A DNA stretch of 40,184 nucleotides from the NCBI GenBank assembly GCA_041941305.1, contig JBGTQJ010000076.1, forward strand, positions 1 through 40,184. Direction: 5' to 3'. This document shows, piece after piece, positions 1 through 6,911 of the stretch. The DNA is from JANSWP01 sp041941305. GTDB taxonomy: Bacteria; Bacteroidota; Bacteroidia; Chitinophagales; Saprospiraceae. How positions within the stretch are numbered: the stretch's first letter is position 1; every line of letters begins with the position of its first letter. A program made the translations under genes and the position numbers. The notes beneath the pieces were generated by a model. It ran no database searches and had not been told where the DNA came from. It saw nothing but the letters and a program-made list of their open reading frames with translations.

Positions 1-72
1 GGTGATGAACACCTTCAATATAGCAATTTTTTAAACATGACATTGTCAAGTTAATAAACGCAATTACAAAAT

Positions 73-1344
73 ATGAAATACCTGCTCACTAGTTGCTTAA
101 TAGTGCTTATTGCAATGTCCTACCCTACCATTTCAAATGCTCAACTTACTGGAACAGTTGAAATTCGTCCACGAGCTGAATATCGGCATGGATTCCAAAC
201 ATTGGCTACCAAAGATCAAGATGCGGCATTTTTTGTCGACCAACGTTCTCGCCTGAGTCTTGACTTTAAATCCAAAAGCATTCAGACTTTTTTCAGTGTA
301 CAGAATATCCACGTTTGGGGAGATCAACCGCAATTGGTAACCAATAATGGTATTGCTCTTGGCCTACATGAAGCCTGGGCAAAAGTAAAATTAGAGACCC
401 GATGGAGTATGAAACTGGGAAGACAAGAAATTTCCTATGATGATCAAAGAATTTTTGGAGCAGTTAATTGGGCACAACAAGCCAGAAGCCATGATGCTGC
501 CCTTTTTATCTTTCAGGATAGCACTTTTAAAGGGCATTTGGGTTTTGCTTTTAATCAAAATGGGCCTCAATTAACAACCACACTTTACACCGTACCCCGA
601 AATTATAAAACCATCCAGTTCCTTTGGTTAAACAAACAATGGCAAGCCCTTAAAGCAAGCCTTTTATTTCTAAATAATGGTTTGCAAGTCCTGCGCTCAA
701 ATGGCGATTTCGAAACCAATTTCAGCCAAACCACTGGTGGACGCCTAAGCTGGAGTGAAAATAAATTAGGTGCCAATGTTGGCATTTATTATCAAGGAGG
801 AGTCAATGGCGATACCCTGGATTCCAAAGTGAATGCCTATTATTTAGGAGCAGATGTAAGTTATCAAATTCATGAAAACTTTGGAATGGCTGCAGGAATA
901 GAAATACTCTCAGGGAATGACCAATTGGATGCAAATGGAGAGAACAATGCCTTTAATCCATTCTTTGGAACCAACCACAAATTCAATGGTCTTATGGATT
1001 ATTTCTATGTTGGCAACCATATCGGAAATGTAGGTTTGAATGATTTTTTCCTGAAAGCCTTCTACAAAAAGAAAAGTTTTACTACGGGTTTGGACCTCCA
1101 CTTCTTTTATGCCAATTCCAATATTGCTGATACCCATTCAGGTGGTTCAATGGAAAGTAGTCTTGGTACCGAATTGGACTATACCATCAGCTGGAAGATT
1201 AAGGCAGGGGCTACTTTCAAATTAGGATACTCTCAACTATTTGGTACGGAAACGATGGAAGCCCTTAAAGGTGGAGATAAAGATGCAACCAATAATTGGG
1301 CATGGGCAATGGTGATTTTCAAACCCTCTTTTTCAATCAAATAG
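73..1344 (+). CDS. Alginate-export-family outer-membrane beta-barrel porin
   Basis: A 423-residue secreted protein. It opens with a signal peptide (basic start, hydrophobic stretch to about residue 20, cleavage likely after SNAQ). The rest is alternating amphipathic strands rich in aromatic residues, such as LGRQEISYDDQRIFGAVNW near residue 115-135, which is typical of the alginate-export (AlgE-like) porin family. Such proteins sit in the outer membrane and pass anionic solutes. It lies about 180 bp upstream of napD on the same strand, so a role in nitrate or anion entry is possible, but that is inference from position. Alginate itself need not be a substrate: no alginate genes are nearby. 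The start is the first ATG, directly in front of the signal peptide. Confidence 0.8.
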   Translation: MKYLLTSCLIVLIAMSYPTISNAQLTGTVEIRPRAEYRHGFQTLATKDQDAAFFVDQRSRLSLDFKSKSIQTFFSVQNIHVWGDQPQLVTNNGIALGLHEAWAKVKLETRWSMKLGRQEISYDDQRIFGAVNWAQQARSHDAALFIFQDSTFKGHLGFAFNQNGPQLTTTLYTVPRNYKTIQFLWLNKQWQALKASLLFLNNGLQVLRSNGDFETNFSQTTGGRLSWSENKLGANVGIYYQGGVNGDTLDSKVNAYYLGADVSYQIHENFGMAAGIEILSGNDQLDANGENNAFNPFFGTNHKFNGLMDYFYVGNHIGNVGLNDFFLKAFYKKKSFTTGLDLHFFYANSNIADTHSGGSMESSLGTELDYTISWKIKAGATFKLGYSQLFGTETMEALKGGDKDATNNWAWAMVIFKPSFSIK

Positions 1345-1442
1345 CGCTCTAATAGCTCCACTCACCTTTTGGGAAAAATCATTTTCTGGTCATCGAATGG
1401 AGTTATCCCAACATGTAAGCAATTGAGCAGAATAATTTATAC

Positions 1443-1458
1443 TTGAAATTGATTTCAA
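1443..1458. promoter_or_regulatory. Crp/Fnr-geometry palindrome upstream of nap genes
   Basis: TTGAAATTGATTTCAA is a palindrome with 7-bp arms TTGAAAT/ATTTCAA around TG. It has the 5-6-5 half-site layout used by Crp/Fnr-family regulators and lies 65 bp before the napD ATG. A second short palindrome, CTGATAATCAG, follows at 1463-1473. A promoter of Bacteroidota type is possible here: TTG at 1449-1451, 19 bp, then CAGCTTTG at 1471-1478 (one mismatch to TAnnTTTG). The palindrome would then overlap the -33 element. Which regulator binds is not shown by the sequence. Confidence 0.4.
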
Positions 1459-1491
1459 ATAACTGATAATCAGCTTTGTATAAAAATTCAG

Positions 1492-1519
1492 CTTAAACTT
1501 ACACTTAAACTTACACTTA
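1492..1519. repeat. 12-bp direct tandem repeat in napD leader
   Basis: The unit CTTAAACTTACA occurs at 1492-1503 and 1504-1515, followed by a partial third copy. It lies immediately before the napD start. It may only be slippage-generated leader sequence. Confidence 0.6.
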
Positions 1520-1523
1520 TACT

Positions 1524-1769
1524 ATGCCAATAAAAAGTTACCTCGCGATGCCTCAAAAAGGGCAAAAAACGCAATTGCTGCAGACCATCAATAGTATTGC
1601 AGAATGTGAAGTTATTCCTTCTGAAAATAAAAATGTGCTGGTCGTCATTACGGAAACGTTGGATGACAAACAGGACAAAAAATTATTTCAGCAATTGAAT
1701 AGTCTCCCGGAATTGCAAATGCTGACTCTGGTCGCTGCCTTTTCCAATAACACTGAATCAATAAATTAA
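1524..1769 (+). CDS. napD: NapD-like chaperone for periplasmic nitrate reductase
   Basis: An 81-residue cytoplasmic protein with the size and beta-alpha-beta pattern of NapD: MPIKSYLAMPQKGQ, then a central acidic helix (LDDKQDKKLFQQLNSLPEL) and a final strand MLTLVAAF. NapD proteins bind the Tat signal peptide of NapA and hold it back until the molybdenum cofactor is inserted. The stop codon is 4 nt before the napA ATG, so the two genes are surely co-transcribed and perhaps translationally coupled. Sequence similarity to characterised NapD is low, as is usual in this family, so the assignment rests on size, fold pattern and position. Confidence 0.75.
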   Translation: MPIKSYLAMPQKGQKTQLLQTINSIAECEVIPSENKNVLVVITETLDDKQDKKLFQQLNSLPELQMLTLVAAFSNNTESIN

Positions 1770-1773
1770 CAAT

Positions 1774-4107
1774 ATGCTTCATTCTACAGTCAACCGGCGT
1801 AGTTTTCTACAAAAGATGGCCAAAGCCTCTGCTTTGATTGCTGCAGCCAGTATGTTTCCCGGTATCATTTTTCCAAAAGATCAATTTGTCAATTTACCCG
1901 CTGGCAGCCCAATTGATTGGAAAAAATCTCCCTGCCGCTTCTGTGGTGTGGGTTGTGGATTGCTTATCGGTCTTTCAAAAGGAAAAGCAGTGGCGGTAAA
2001 AGGAGACCCTGCAAGCCCGGTCAATAAAGGTCTGTGCTGTGTTAAAGGCTATCATTCTGTAATGGCCTTGTATGGTAGTGATAGATTGACCAAGCCGTAT
2101 GTGCGCCGCAATGGACAACTGGTAGAAACCACCATGAAGGATGCTTTGGACCTGATTGCGGATAAAATGAAGGAGACCATCCAGAAACATGGGAAAGATT
2201 CCGTAGCCATGTATGGTTCCGGGCAATGGACTATTCCGGATGGATATGCAGCATCTAAACTATTTAAAGGATGTATTGGGACTAACAATGTCGAGGCAAA
2301 TGCCAGACTTTGTATGGCCTCCGCCGTGACTGGCTTTTTGACATCTTTTGGCATGGATGAACCCATGGGATGTTATGAAGACATTGATCATGCTGATGTG
2401 TTTGTGCTTTGGGGCAATAACATGGCAGAAATGCACCCAGTGCTTTTTTCCAGAATGTTGGATCAACGTCTGCAAAGGAAGCAGGTAAAAATCATTGATT
2501 TGGCAACCCGTACTACGCGCACAAGTGCCGCCTCAGATCGCTCTATTTTGTTCAAGCCTCAGACAGATTTGGCAATTGCCAATGCCATTTGTTATGAAAT
2601 CATTCAAAATGGTTGGGTCAATGAGCGATTTGTAGAAAAACATTGTGTGATAAAATCTGGAAAAACCAATATTGGTTATGGAACAGAAGACCATTTTAAA
2701 TTTTCAGATAAGGCAAAAGACAGTTCCTTCCAGGCATTCAAAACTTTCCTAAAAGATTATCAACCTGAAAAAATAGAGCAGCTTACAGGAGTTTCTGCTA
2801 AAGAAATTAAATACCTCGCCTCACTCTATGGCGATCCCAACAAAAAAGTTACATCATTTTGGTGCATGGGATTGAATCAACATACACGTGGTACCTGGAT
2901 CAATAATCTCGTATACAATATTCACTTGCTTACCGGAAAAATTTCCACCCCGGGCAACAGCCCCTTCTCGCTAACAGGTCAACCCAGTGCCTGTGGAACA
3001 GTTCGGGAGGTAGGCACCTTGACACATAAACTCCCCAAAGGTGTGGTGATGAATGAAAAGCATCGTCAAATCGCTGCAGATATCTGGAAAGTACCTATAG
3101 AGAATATTGCTCCAAAACCCACCTATCATACAGTCGAAATGTTTAGAGCTTTGGATAGAGGTGATATCCGGTTTATGTGGATCCAAGTCACCAATCCCAT
3201 GGTCACCATGCCAAACCTGAGGCGTTTCCGGGATGGAGCTCAAAAAGACGATCGGTTTATTGTTGTTTCTGACGTGTATCCCACCCCTACCACAGATATT
3301 GCTGATGTGATATTGCCAGCAGCCATGTGGATTGAACGCGAGGGCATGTATGGCAATTCGGAGCGACGTACGCAACACTTTGAGCAAATGCTGGAACCTC
3401 CTGGAGAAGCCATGAGTGATACCTGGCAATTGATAGAAGTGGCAAAGCGAATGGGTTATGAAAAACAATTCCCATGGTCAGAAGAGCAACATGTTGAAGC
3501 CATTTGGAAAGAATACATTCAATTCCATGAAGGCAAAAAGCATGGTATGGCTCCTTATGAATTGTTGAAAGTACGATCTGGAATTCAGTGGCCTTTTGTT
3601 GATGGGCAAGAAACAAAATGGCGGTTTCATGGAAAATATGACCCAGCCTGTAAAGGAGATGACTATGATTTTTATGGAAAACCAGATGGAAAAGCCTGGA
3701 TTTGGATCCGGCCCTTCGAACCAGCGGCTGAAAGTCCTGACAAGGACTATCCTTTCTGGCTGAACACTGGTCGTGTACTGGAACACTGGCATACCGGTTC
3801 CATGACTCGACGGATTCCAGTACTTCACCAGGGTATGCCTAAAGCTTATGTTGAGCTGCACCCTGATGATGCAAAATCCATGAACATTCACAATGGAGAG
3901 TCGGTAAAACTAATTTCAAGAAGGGGTCAAATTATACTTCCAGCCTCCGTTAACGAACGGGGCCAACCTACGCGAGGACAAGTATTTGTTCCCTTCTTTG
4001 ATGAAGGTTATTTAATCAACGAACTAACCCTTGATAGTTTCTGCCCGATTTCTAAAGAACCTGATTATAAAAAATGTGCAGTTAGAGTAGAGAAATTTGT
4101 AGGATAA
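1774..4107 (+). CDS. napA: Periplasmic nitrate reductase catalytic subunit NapA
   Basis: A 777-residue molybdopterin oxidoreductase that reduces nitrate to nitrite in the periplasm. A twin-arginine signal is present (NRRSFLQK, Arg 8-9). The [4Fe-4S] ligands are C54, C57, C61 and C89 (CRFCGVGC, then CVKGY). C180 in ARLCMASAV is the expected molybdenum ligand. The family-specific stretch MGLNQHTRGTWINNLVYN and the segment SLTGQPSACGTVREVGTLTH closely match proteobacterial NapA, which separates it from formate dehydrogenase and NasA. It directly follows napD. Electron donors are the NapB-like and tetraheme cytochromes downstream. The length is slightly below the roughly 830 residues of E. coli NapA, with no key residue missing. 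Confidence 0.96.
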   Translation: MLHSTVNRRSFLQKMAKASALIAAASMFPGIIFPKDQFVNLPAGSPIDWKKSPCRFCGVGCGLLIGLSKGKAVAVKGDPASPVNKGLCCVKGYHSVMALYGSDRLTKPYVRRNGQLVETTMKDALDLIADKMKETIQKHGKDSVAMYGSGQWTIPDGYAASKLFKGCIGTNNVEANARLCMASAVTGFLTSFGMDEPMGCYEDIDHADVFVLWGNNMAEMHPVLFSRMLDQRLQRKQVKIIDLATRTTRTSAASDRSILFKPQTDLAIANAICYEIIQNGWVNERFVEKHCVIKSGKTNIGYGTEDHFKFSDKAKDSSFQAFKTFLKDYQPEKIEQLTGVSAKEIKYLASLYGDPNKKVTSFWCMGLNQHTRGTWINNLVYNIHLLTGKISTPGNSPFSLTGQPSACGTVREVGTLTHKLPKGVVMNEKHRQIAADIWKVPIENIAPKPTYHTVEMFRALDRGDIRFMWIQVTNPMVTMPNLRRFRDGAQKDDRFIVVSDVYPTPTTDIADVILPAAMWIEREGMYGNSERRTQHFEQMLEPPGEAMSDTWQLIEVAKRMGYEKQFPWSEEQHVEAIWKEYIQFHEGKKHGMAPYELLKVRSGIQWPFVDGQETKWRFHGKYDPACKGDDYDFYGKPDGKAWIWIRPFEPAAESPDKDYPFWLNTGRVLEHWHTGSMTRRIPVLHQGMPKAYVELHPDDAKSMNIHNGESVKLISRRGQIILPASVNERGQPTRGQVFVPFFDEGYLINELTLDSFCPISKEPDYKKCAVRVEKFVG

Positions 4108-4119
4108 AATGCTTTTCTG

Positions 4120-4188
4120 TGTTGCGGGGTGTGGGGTGCGGGGTGCTGGTTAGCTAAACTCGCCACCCGCAACCCGTACCCCGCAACA
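4120..4188. repeat. GC-rich inverted repeat between napA and napB
   Basis: An 11-bp perfect outer stem (TGTTGCGGGGT at 4120-4130 with its complement at 4178-4188) continues inward as an imperfect stem made of short G-rich words repeated in tandem (GCGGGGTG-like) opposite C-rich ones. It stands out from the AT-rich surroundings. It could act as an attenuator or as a 3' mRNA stabiliser for napDA. The right arm is followed by an A-run, not a T-run, so it is not a textbook terminator on the + strand. Confidence 0.75.
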
Positions 4189-4285
4189 TGAAAAAACCAT
4201 GTAAATCTTTAAAAATCAAAGACTTAGGAAGAACATATAAAACTCAGGATAATTCAAGTTATTGGAGAATTTATACTAAACAAAT

Positions 4286-5068
4286 ATGAAGACCAGATTA
4301 TTCGTAATAAGCTTATGTGTTTTGCTGATGCTTGGAGGGGTTTTTATCATTGGGACCACTTTGCATCAGGAACGCCAGGAATTGTCGGCGGGAAGTTTGC
4401 TTTCAGATAATACCCCATCTATACCTTCAGAACGAGGGGTTTTTAAAAAATCTCACGAAGCATTGTGGTATCAACAAATGCCTGAAGGCACTCGGAGTCT
4501 GGATAGTTATTATGACAATCGTGCTTATCCTGGAGCTCCACCGGGCATCCCTCATCCCTTAATTTCAGAAAAGGGTATAGGCGGGAAAACCTGTCTCCAA
4601 TGTCATGAAAATGGTGGATATGCAGCCCAATTTGAAGCATTTGCACCTGTAACTCCTCACCCACAATGGGAAAATTGTAAGCAATGTCATTTGCCTAAAA
4701 CAACGAATGATTTATTTGAAAATACCAACTGGGAAAAAATAGCTGCACCCAAAATCAAACATGCAGCTATGCCAGGCGCTCCACCTATGATTCCACATGA
4801 TTTGCAACTGAGAGAAAATTGTTTGTCTTGTCATGCAGGTCCTGCTTCCCCAAAAGAAATAAGGACCACCCATCCAGAACGGATCAATTGTCGCCAATGC
4901 CATTTACCCAAAAACACACAAGACCTATTTCAAAAGCCAACTCCATCCAATGGTGTTTTTACCAGACCTAACACAGAAATTGGGCAATCGAAATTACAAC
5001 TTGATGATTCTGAACTAAGGCAAATTTCGAATTGGCTTGAACAAAATAAAAACAGTCTCCATGAATAA
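4286..5068 (+). CDS. napB: Tandem-duplicated NapB-type tetraheme cytochrome c
   Basis: A 260-residue exported cytochrome with an N-terminal hydrophobic segment (residues 5-26) acting as signal or membrane anchor. It has four CXXCH heme sites: C103-H107, C131-H135, C179-H183 and C202-H206. NapB, the small electron-transfer subunit of periplasmic nitrate reductase, normally has two hemes and about 150 residues with the signature GAPPxIPH before the first heme. Here that whole unit occurs twice: PGAPPGIPH, CLQCH, CKQCHLPK, then PGAPPMIPH, CLSCH, CRQCHLPK, and each half ends in xDLFxx. The gene is therefore an internal duplication. It follows napA after a 178-bp gap with an inverted repeat, and its end overlaps the next gene by 8 nt. 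Confidence 0.9.
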   Translation: MKTRLFVISLCVLLMLGGVFIIGTTLHQERQELSAGSLLSDNTPSIPSERGVFKKSHEALWYQQMPEGTRSLDSYYDNRAYPGAPPGIPHPLISEKGIGGKTCLQCHENGGYAAQFEAFAPVTPHPQWENCKQCHLPKTTNDLFENTNWEKIAAPKIKHAAMPGAPPMIPHDLQLRENCLSCHAGPASPKEIRTTHPERINCRQCHLPKNTQDLFQKPTPSNGVFTRPNTEIGQSKLQLDDSELRQISNWLEQNKNSLHE

Positions 5069-5696
5069 ATTGATCCTTTTAATATCCTTATTTGGGGGCC
5101 TATTTTTATTGGGTAGCCAATGTGCTCCAGACTTACATGATGATTCACATCACCATTTCCTGAAAGTTATTAGGGAACACAAGTCTCCTGTAGAATATCA
5201 ATTAAATAGAAATGAAATTCTGGATACAACATTACTCATCAAAGTACATGCTACCTTACCAGAGATGGTTGATTTTTTTACAGAAAAAAGAACACATAAA
5301 CTAACCTCCTATGAGTGTTCCAATTGCCATACAGAACCATTGGAAATAATGAAAAAATCATTGGTCGAAGGCACAAAAAAAGCACATTGGGACATTGCGA
5401 TGGCACATGCGACGGAAAACGTAATGAACTGTAGCACCTGCCATGCAAAGGATAACATGAATCTTCTAACCAGCCTTACGGGTGCGCTAATAGAAATGGA
5501 CAAAAGTTATCAATTGTGTAGTCAATGTCATTCCAGGCAATACCATGATTGGGAAGGAGGTGCACATGGCAAACAACTCAATGGTTGGGCACCACCTAGA
5601 GTGGCCAAGACTTGTGTGAGTTGTCACAATCCGCATCAGCCTGCATTTCCCAAGCGATTTCCAGCAAGGTTGAATACGCAAAATCCAGAAGAGTAA
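5061..5696 (+). CDS. Secreted tetraheme cytochrome c of the nap cluster
   Basis: A 211-residue multiheme c-type cytochrome. I chose the ATG at 5061 (MNKLILLISLFGG) because it puts the hydrophobic signal segment at the N-terminus and overlaps the napB stop, the usual sign of coupling; an in-frame ATG at 5037 would add eight residues. The signal ends LLGSQC, so it may be a lipoprotein, although Gln before Cys is not a standard lipobox. Four CXXCH motifs lie at C86, C124, C153 and C185 (CSNCH, CSTCH, CSQCH, CVSCH), with extra His residues that could be distal ligands. It probably passes electrons between the membrane quinol module and NapAB. It is not NapC: the length and single hydrophobic segment fit, but the heme spacing does not look like NapC/NrfH. 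Confidence 0.85.
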   Translation: MNKLILLISLFGGLFLLGSQCAPDLHDDSHHHFLKVIREHKSPVEYQLNRNEILDTTLLIKVHATLPEMVDFFTEKRTHKLTSYECSNCHTEPLEIMKKSLVEGTKKAHWDIAMAHATENVMNCSTCHAKDNMNLLTSLTGALIEMDKSYQLCSQCHSRQYHDWEGGAHGKQLNGWAPPRVAKTCVSCHNPHQPAFPKRFPARLNTQNPEE

Positions 5697-5718
5697 ATAT
5701 TCAAAATCATAACCAATT

Positions 5719-6771
5719 ATGCTTTTCGATTTATTATCAGGCAAAATAAAAGCAAGTGATTTTTTAAATCCAAAAAAAGCTTCTGCAAAAAGTAATTGCA
5801 ATTGTGAAGATAAATGCCCTTCAACTTCACAAGATGGATATACACATGTGATGAAAAAGAAAATGAACCGCAGATCTGCTTTTTCTCAAATAACCAAAGG
5901 ATTACTGGTAGGTGCCGGAATGACCCAAGCCGCATGTAGTGCAACTTCCCTTAATGAGGACCGAGAAAAGTCACAATTGAAATGGGAAGAATATTTTAAA
6001 AAGAATTATCGGCTGATGACTTCTGATGAGAAGCAGACTACTGTGAATCGCTTGCAACGGTTGTACGAAATGCGAACTGGCAAACACGTAAACATTGGTA
6101 CGGAAGAGGCTGTAGATAATGTGCTTTTTGGCTATGCTTTTAATATCTCTAAATGCAAGGGATATATGGATTGTGTCAACGCCTGCGTGGAGGAAAACAA
6201 TCAGGACAGAAGCACCCAAATGCAATACATCCGCATTCACGAAATTGAAAACGGACAAATCAATTTTGAAGGTGCAAATGATAATTTCTACCATGAGGTA
6301 CCTGCCGCCGGGCATTTTTACATGGGTACACAATGCTTCCATTGTGAAAACCCGCCATGTGTTGATGTTTGCCCAGTTGGTGCAACCTGGCAAGAAGAGG
6401 ATGGTATCGTAGTCATAGATTACGATTGGTGCATTGGTTGTCGGTATTGCATGGCAGCTTGCCCTTATGACGGTCGGCGATTCAACTGGAAAGAACCAGA
6501 GGTGCCAGAATCTGAGGTAAACCTCGTTCAACATTATTTGGGGAATCGTTTGCGAAAACAAGGAGTGATGGAAAAATGCACTTTTTGTATTCAACGAAGT
6601 CGAAATGGAGAAAATCCTGCCTGCGTGGAAGCCTGCCCCACCGGAGCCCGCATTTTTGGCAATTTGCTCGATCCCAAAAGCCAAATCAGATGGGTTTTGG
6701 AAAATAAAAAGGTATTTCGCCTAAAAGAAGATTTGGGTACAGAGCCCAAGTTCTGGTATTTTATGGATTAA
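5719..6771 (+). CDS. NrfC/DmsB-type ferredoxin subunit with four Fe-S motifs
   Basis: A 350-residue iron-sulfur electron-transfer subunit. Three motifs are complete: CFHCENPPCVDVCP, CIGCRYCMAACPY and CTFC-x11-CVEACP. The first motif, C146-K-G-Y-M-D-C-V-N-A-C156, has Tyr149 where the second Cys is expected. A twin-arginine-like signal (NRRSAFSQITKGLL) begins near residue 48, so export to the periplasmic face is likely. The true start may be the in-frame ATG at 5851 (MKKKMNRRS), which would place the Tat signal at the N-terminus; the upstream 44 residues, containing a small CNCEDKC cluster, are then unexplained. With the NrfD-like protein that follows it should form a quinol-oxidising module feeding the cytochromes. 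Confidence 0.88.
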   Translation: MLFDLLSGKIKASDFLNPKKASAKSNCNCEDKCPSTSQDGYTHVMKKKMNRRSAFSQITKGLLVGAGMTQAACSATSLNEDREKSQLKWEEYFKKNYRLMTSDEKQTTVNRLQRLYEMRTGKHVNIGTEEAVDNVLFGYAFNISKCKGYMDCVNACVEENNQDRSTQMQYIRIHEIENGQINFEGANDNFYHEVPAAGHFYMGTQCFHCENPPCVDVCPVGATWQEEDGIVVIDYDWCIGCRYCMAACPYDGRRFNWKEPEVPESEVNLVQHYLGNRLRKQGVMEKCTFCIQRSRNGENPACVEACPTGARIFGNLLDPKSQIRWVLENKKVFRLKEDLGTEPKFWYFMD

Positions 6772-6776
6772 TTTTT

Positions 6777-6818
6777 TGCACTTCGTGCATGAAGCCGCCT
6801 TCGGCGGTTTAGTTTTTT
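6777..6818 (+). terminator. UUCG-loop hairpins and T-run after the ferredoxin gene
   Basis: Two short stems follow the stop codon: TGCAC-TTC-GTGCA at 6777-6789 and CCGCC-TTC-GGCGG at 6795-6807. Both carry a cUUCG-type tetraloop, and the second is followed by TTTAGTTTTTT. This is a good intrinsic terminator or attenuator inside the nap cluster, ahead of the nrfD-like gene. Confidence 0.65.
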
Positions 6819-6867
6819 GAAGCAAGCACAATTTAAATCGCATGGCGATTTAAATTGTGCTTGCTTC
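6819..6867. repeat. Perfect 23-bp inverted repeat with 3-nt loop
   Basis: Arms 6819-6841 and 6845-6867 are exact reverse complements (GAAGCAAGCACAATTTAAAT... and its partner) separated only by ATG. As DNA it is a near-continuous 49-bp palindrome; as RNA it is a very stable hairpin. It sits 45 bp before the nrfD-like start codon. I see no second copy in the window. Confidence 0.9.
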
Positions 6868-6911
6868 CACATGGTTTTGGTGGCTTTAGCGCCAAAAGGC
6901 AAAACAATGAC

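Noticed and set aside
2971..3468. 165-codon minus-strand frame inside napA
   Set aside because: It is antisense to highly conserved NapA sequence; the translation is His/Cys-rich and looks like reverse-complement shadow.
5971..6684. 237-codon minus-strand frame inside the ferredoxin gene
   Set aside because: It is antisense to four Fe-S motifs that clearly define the real gene.
6855..6911. Upstream in-frame start for the nrfD-like gene
   Set aside because: It lies inside the 23-bp palindrome and would add a non-hydrophobic odd peptide; the ATG at 6912 begins a normal NrfD N-terminus.
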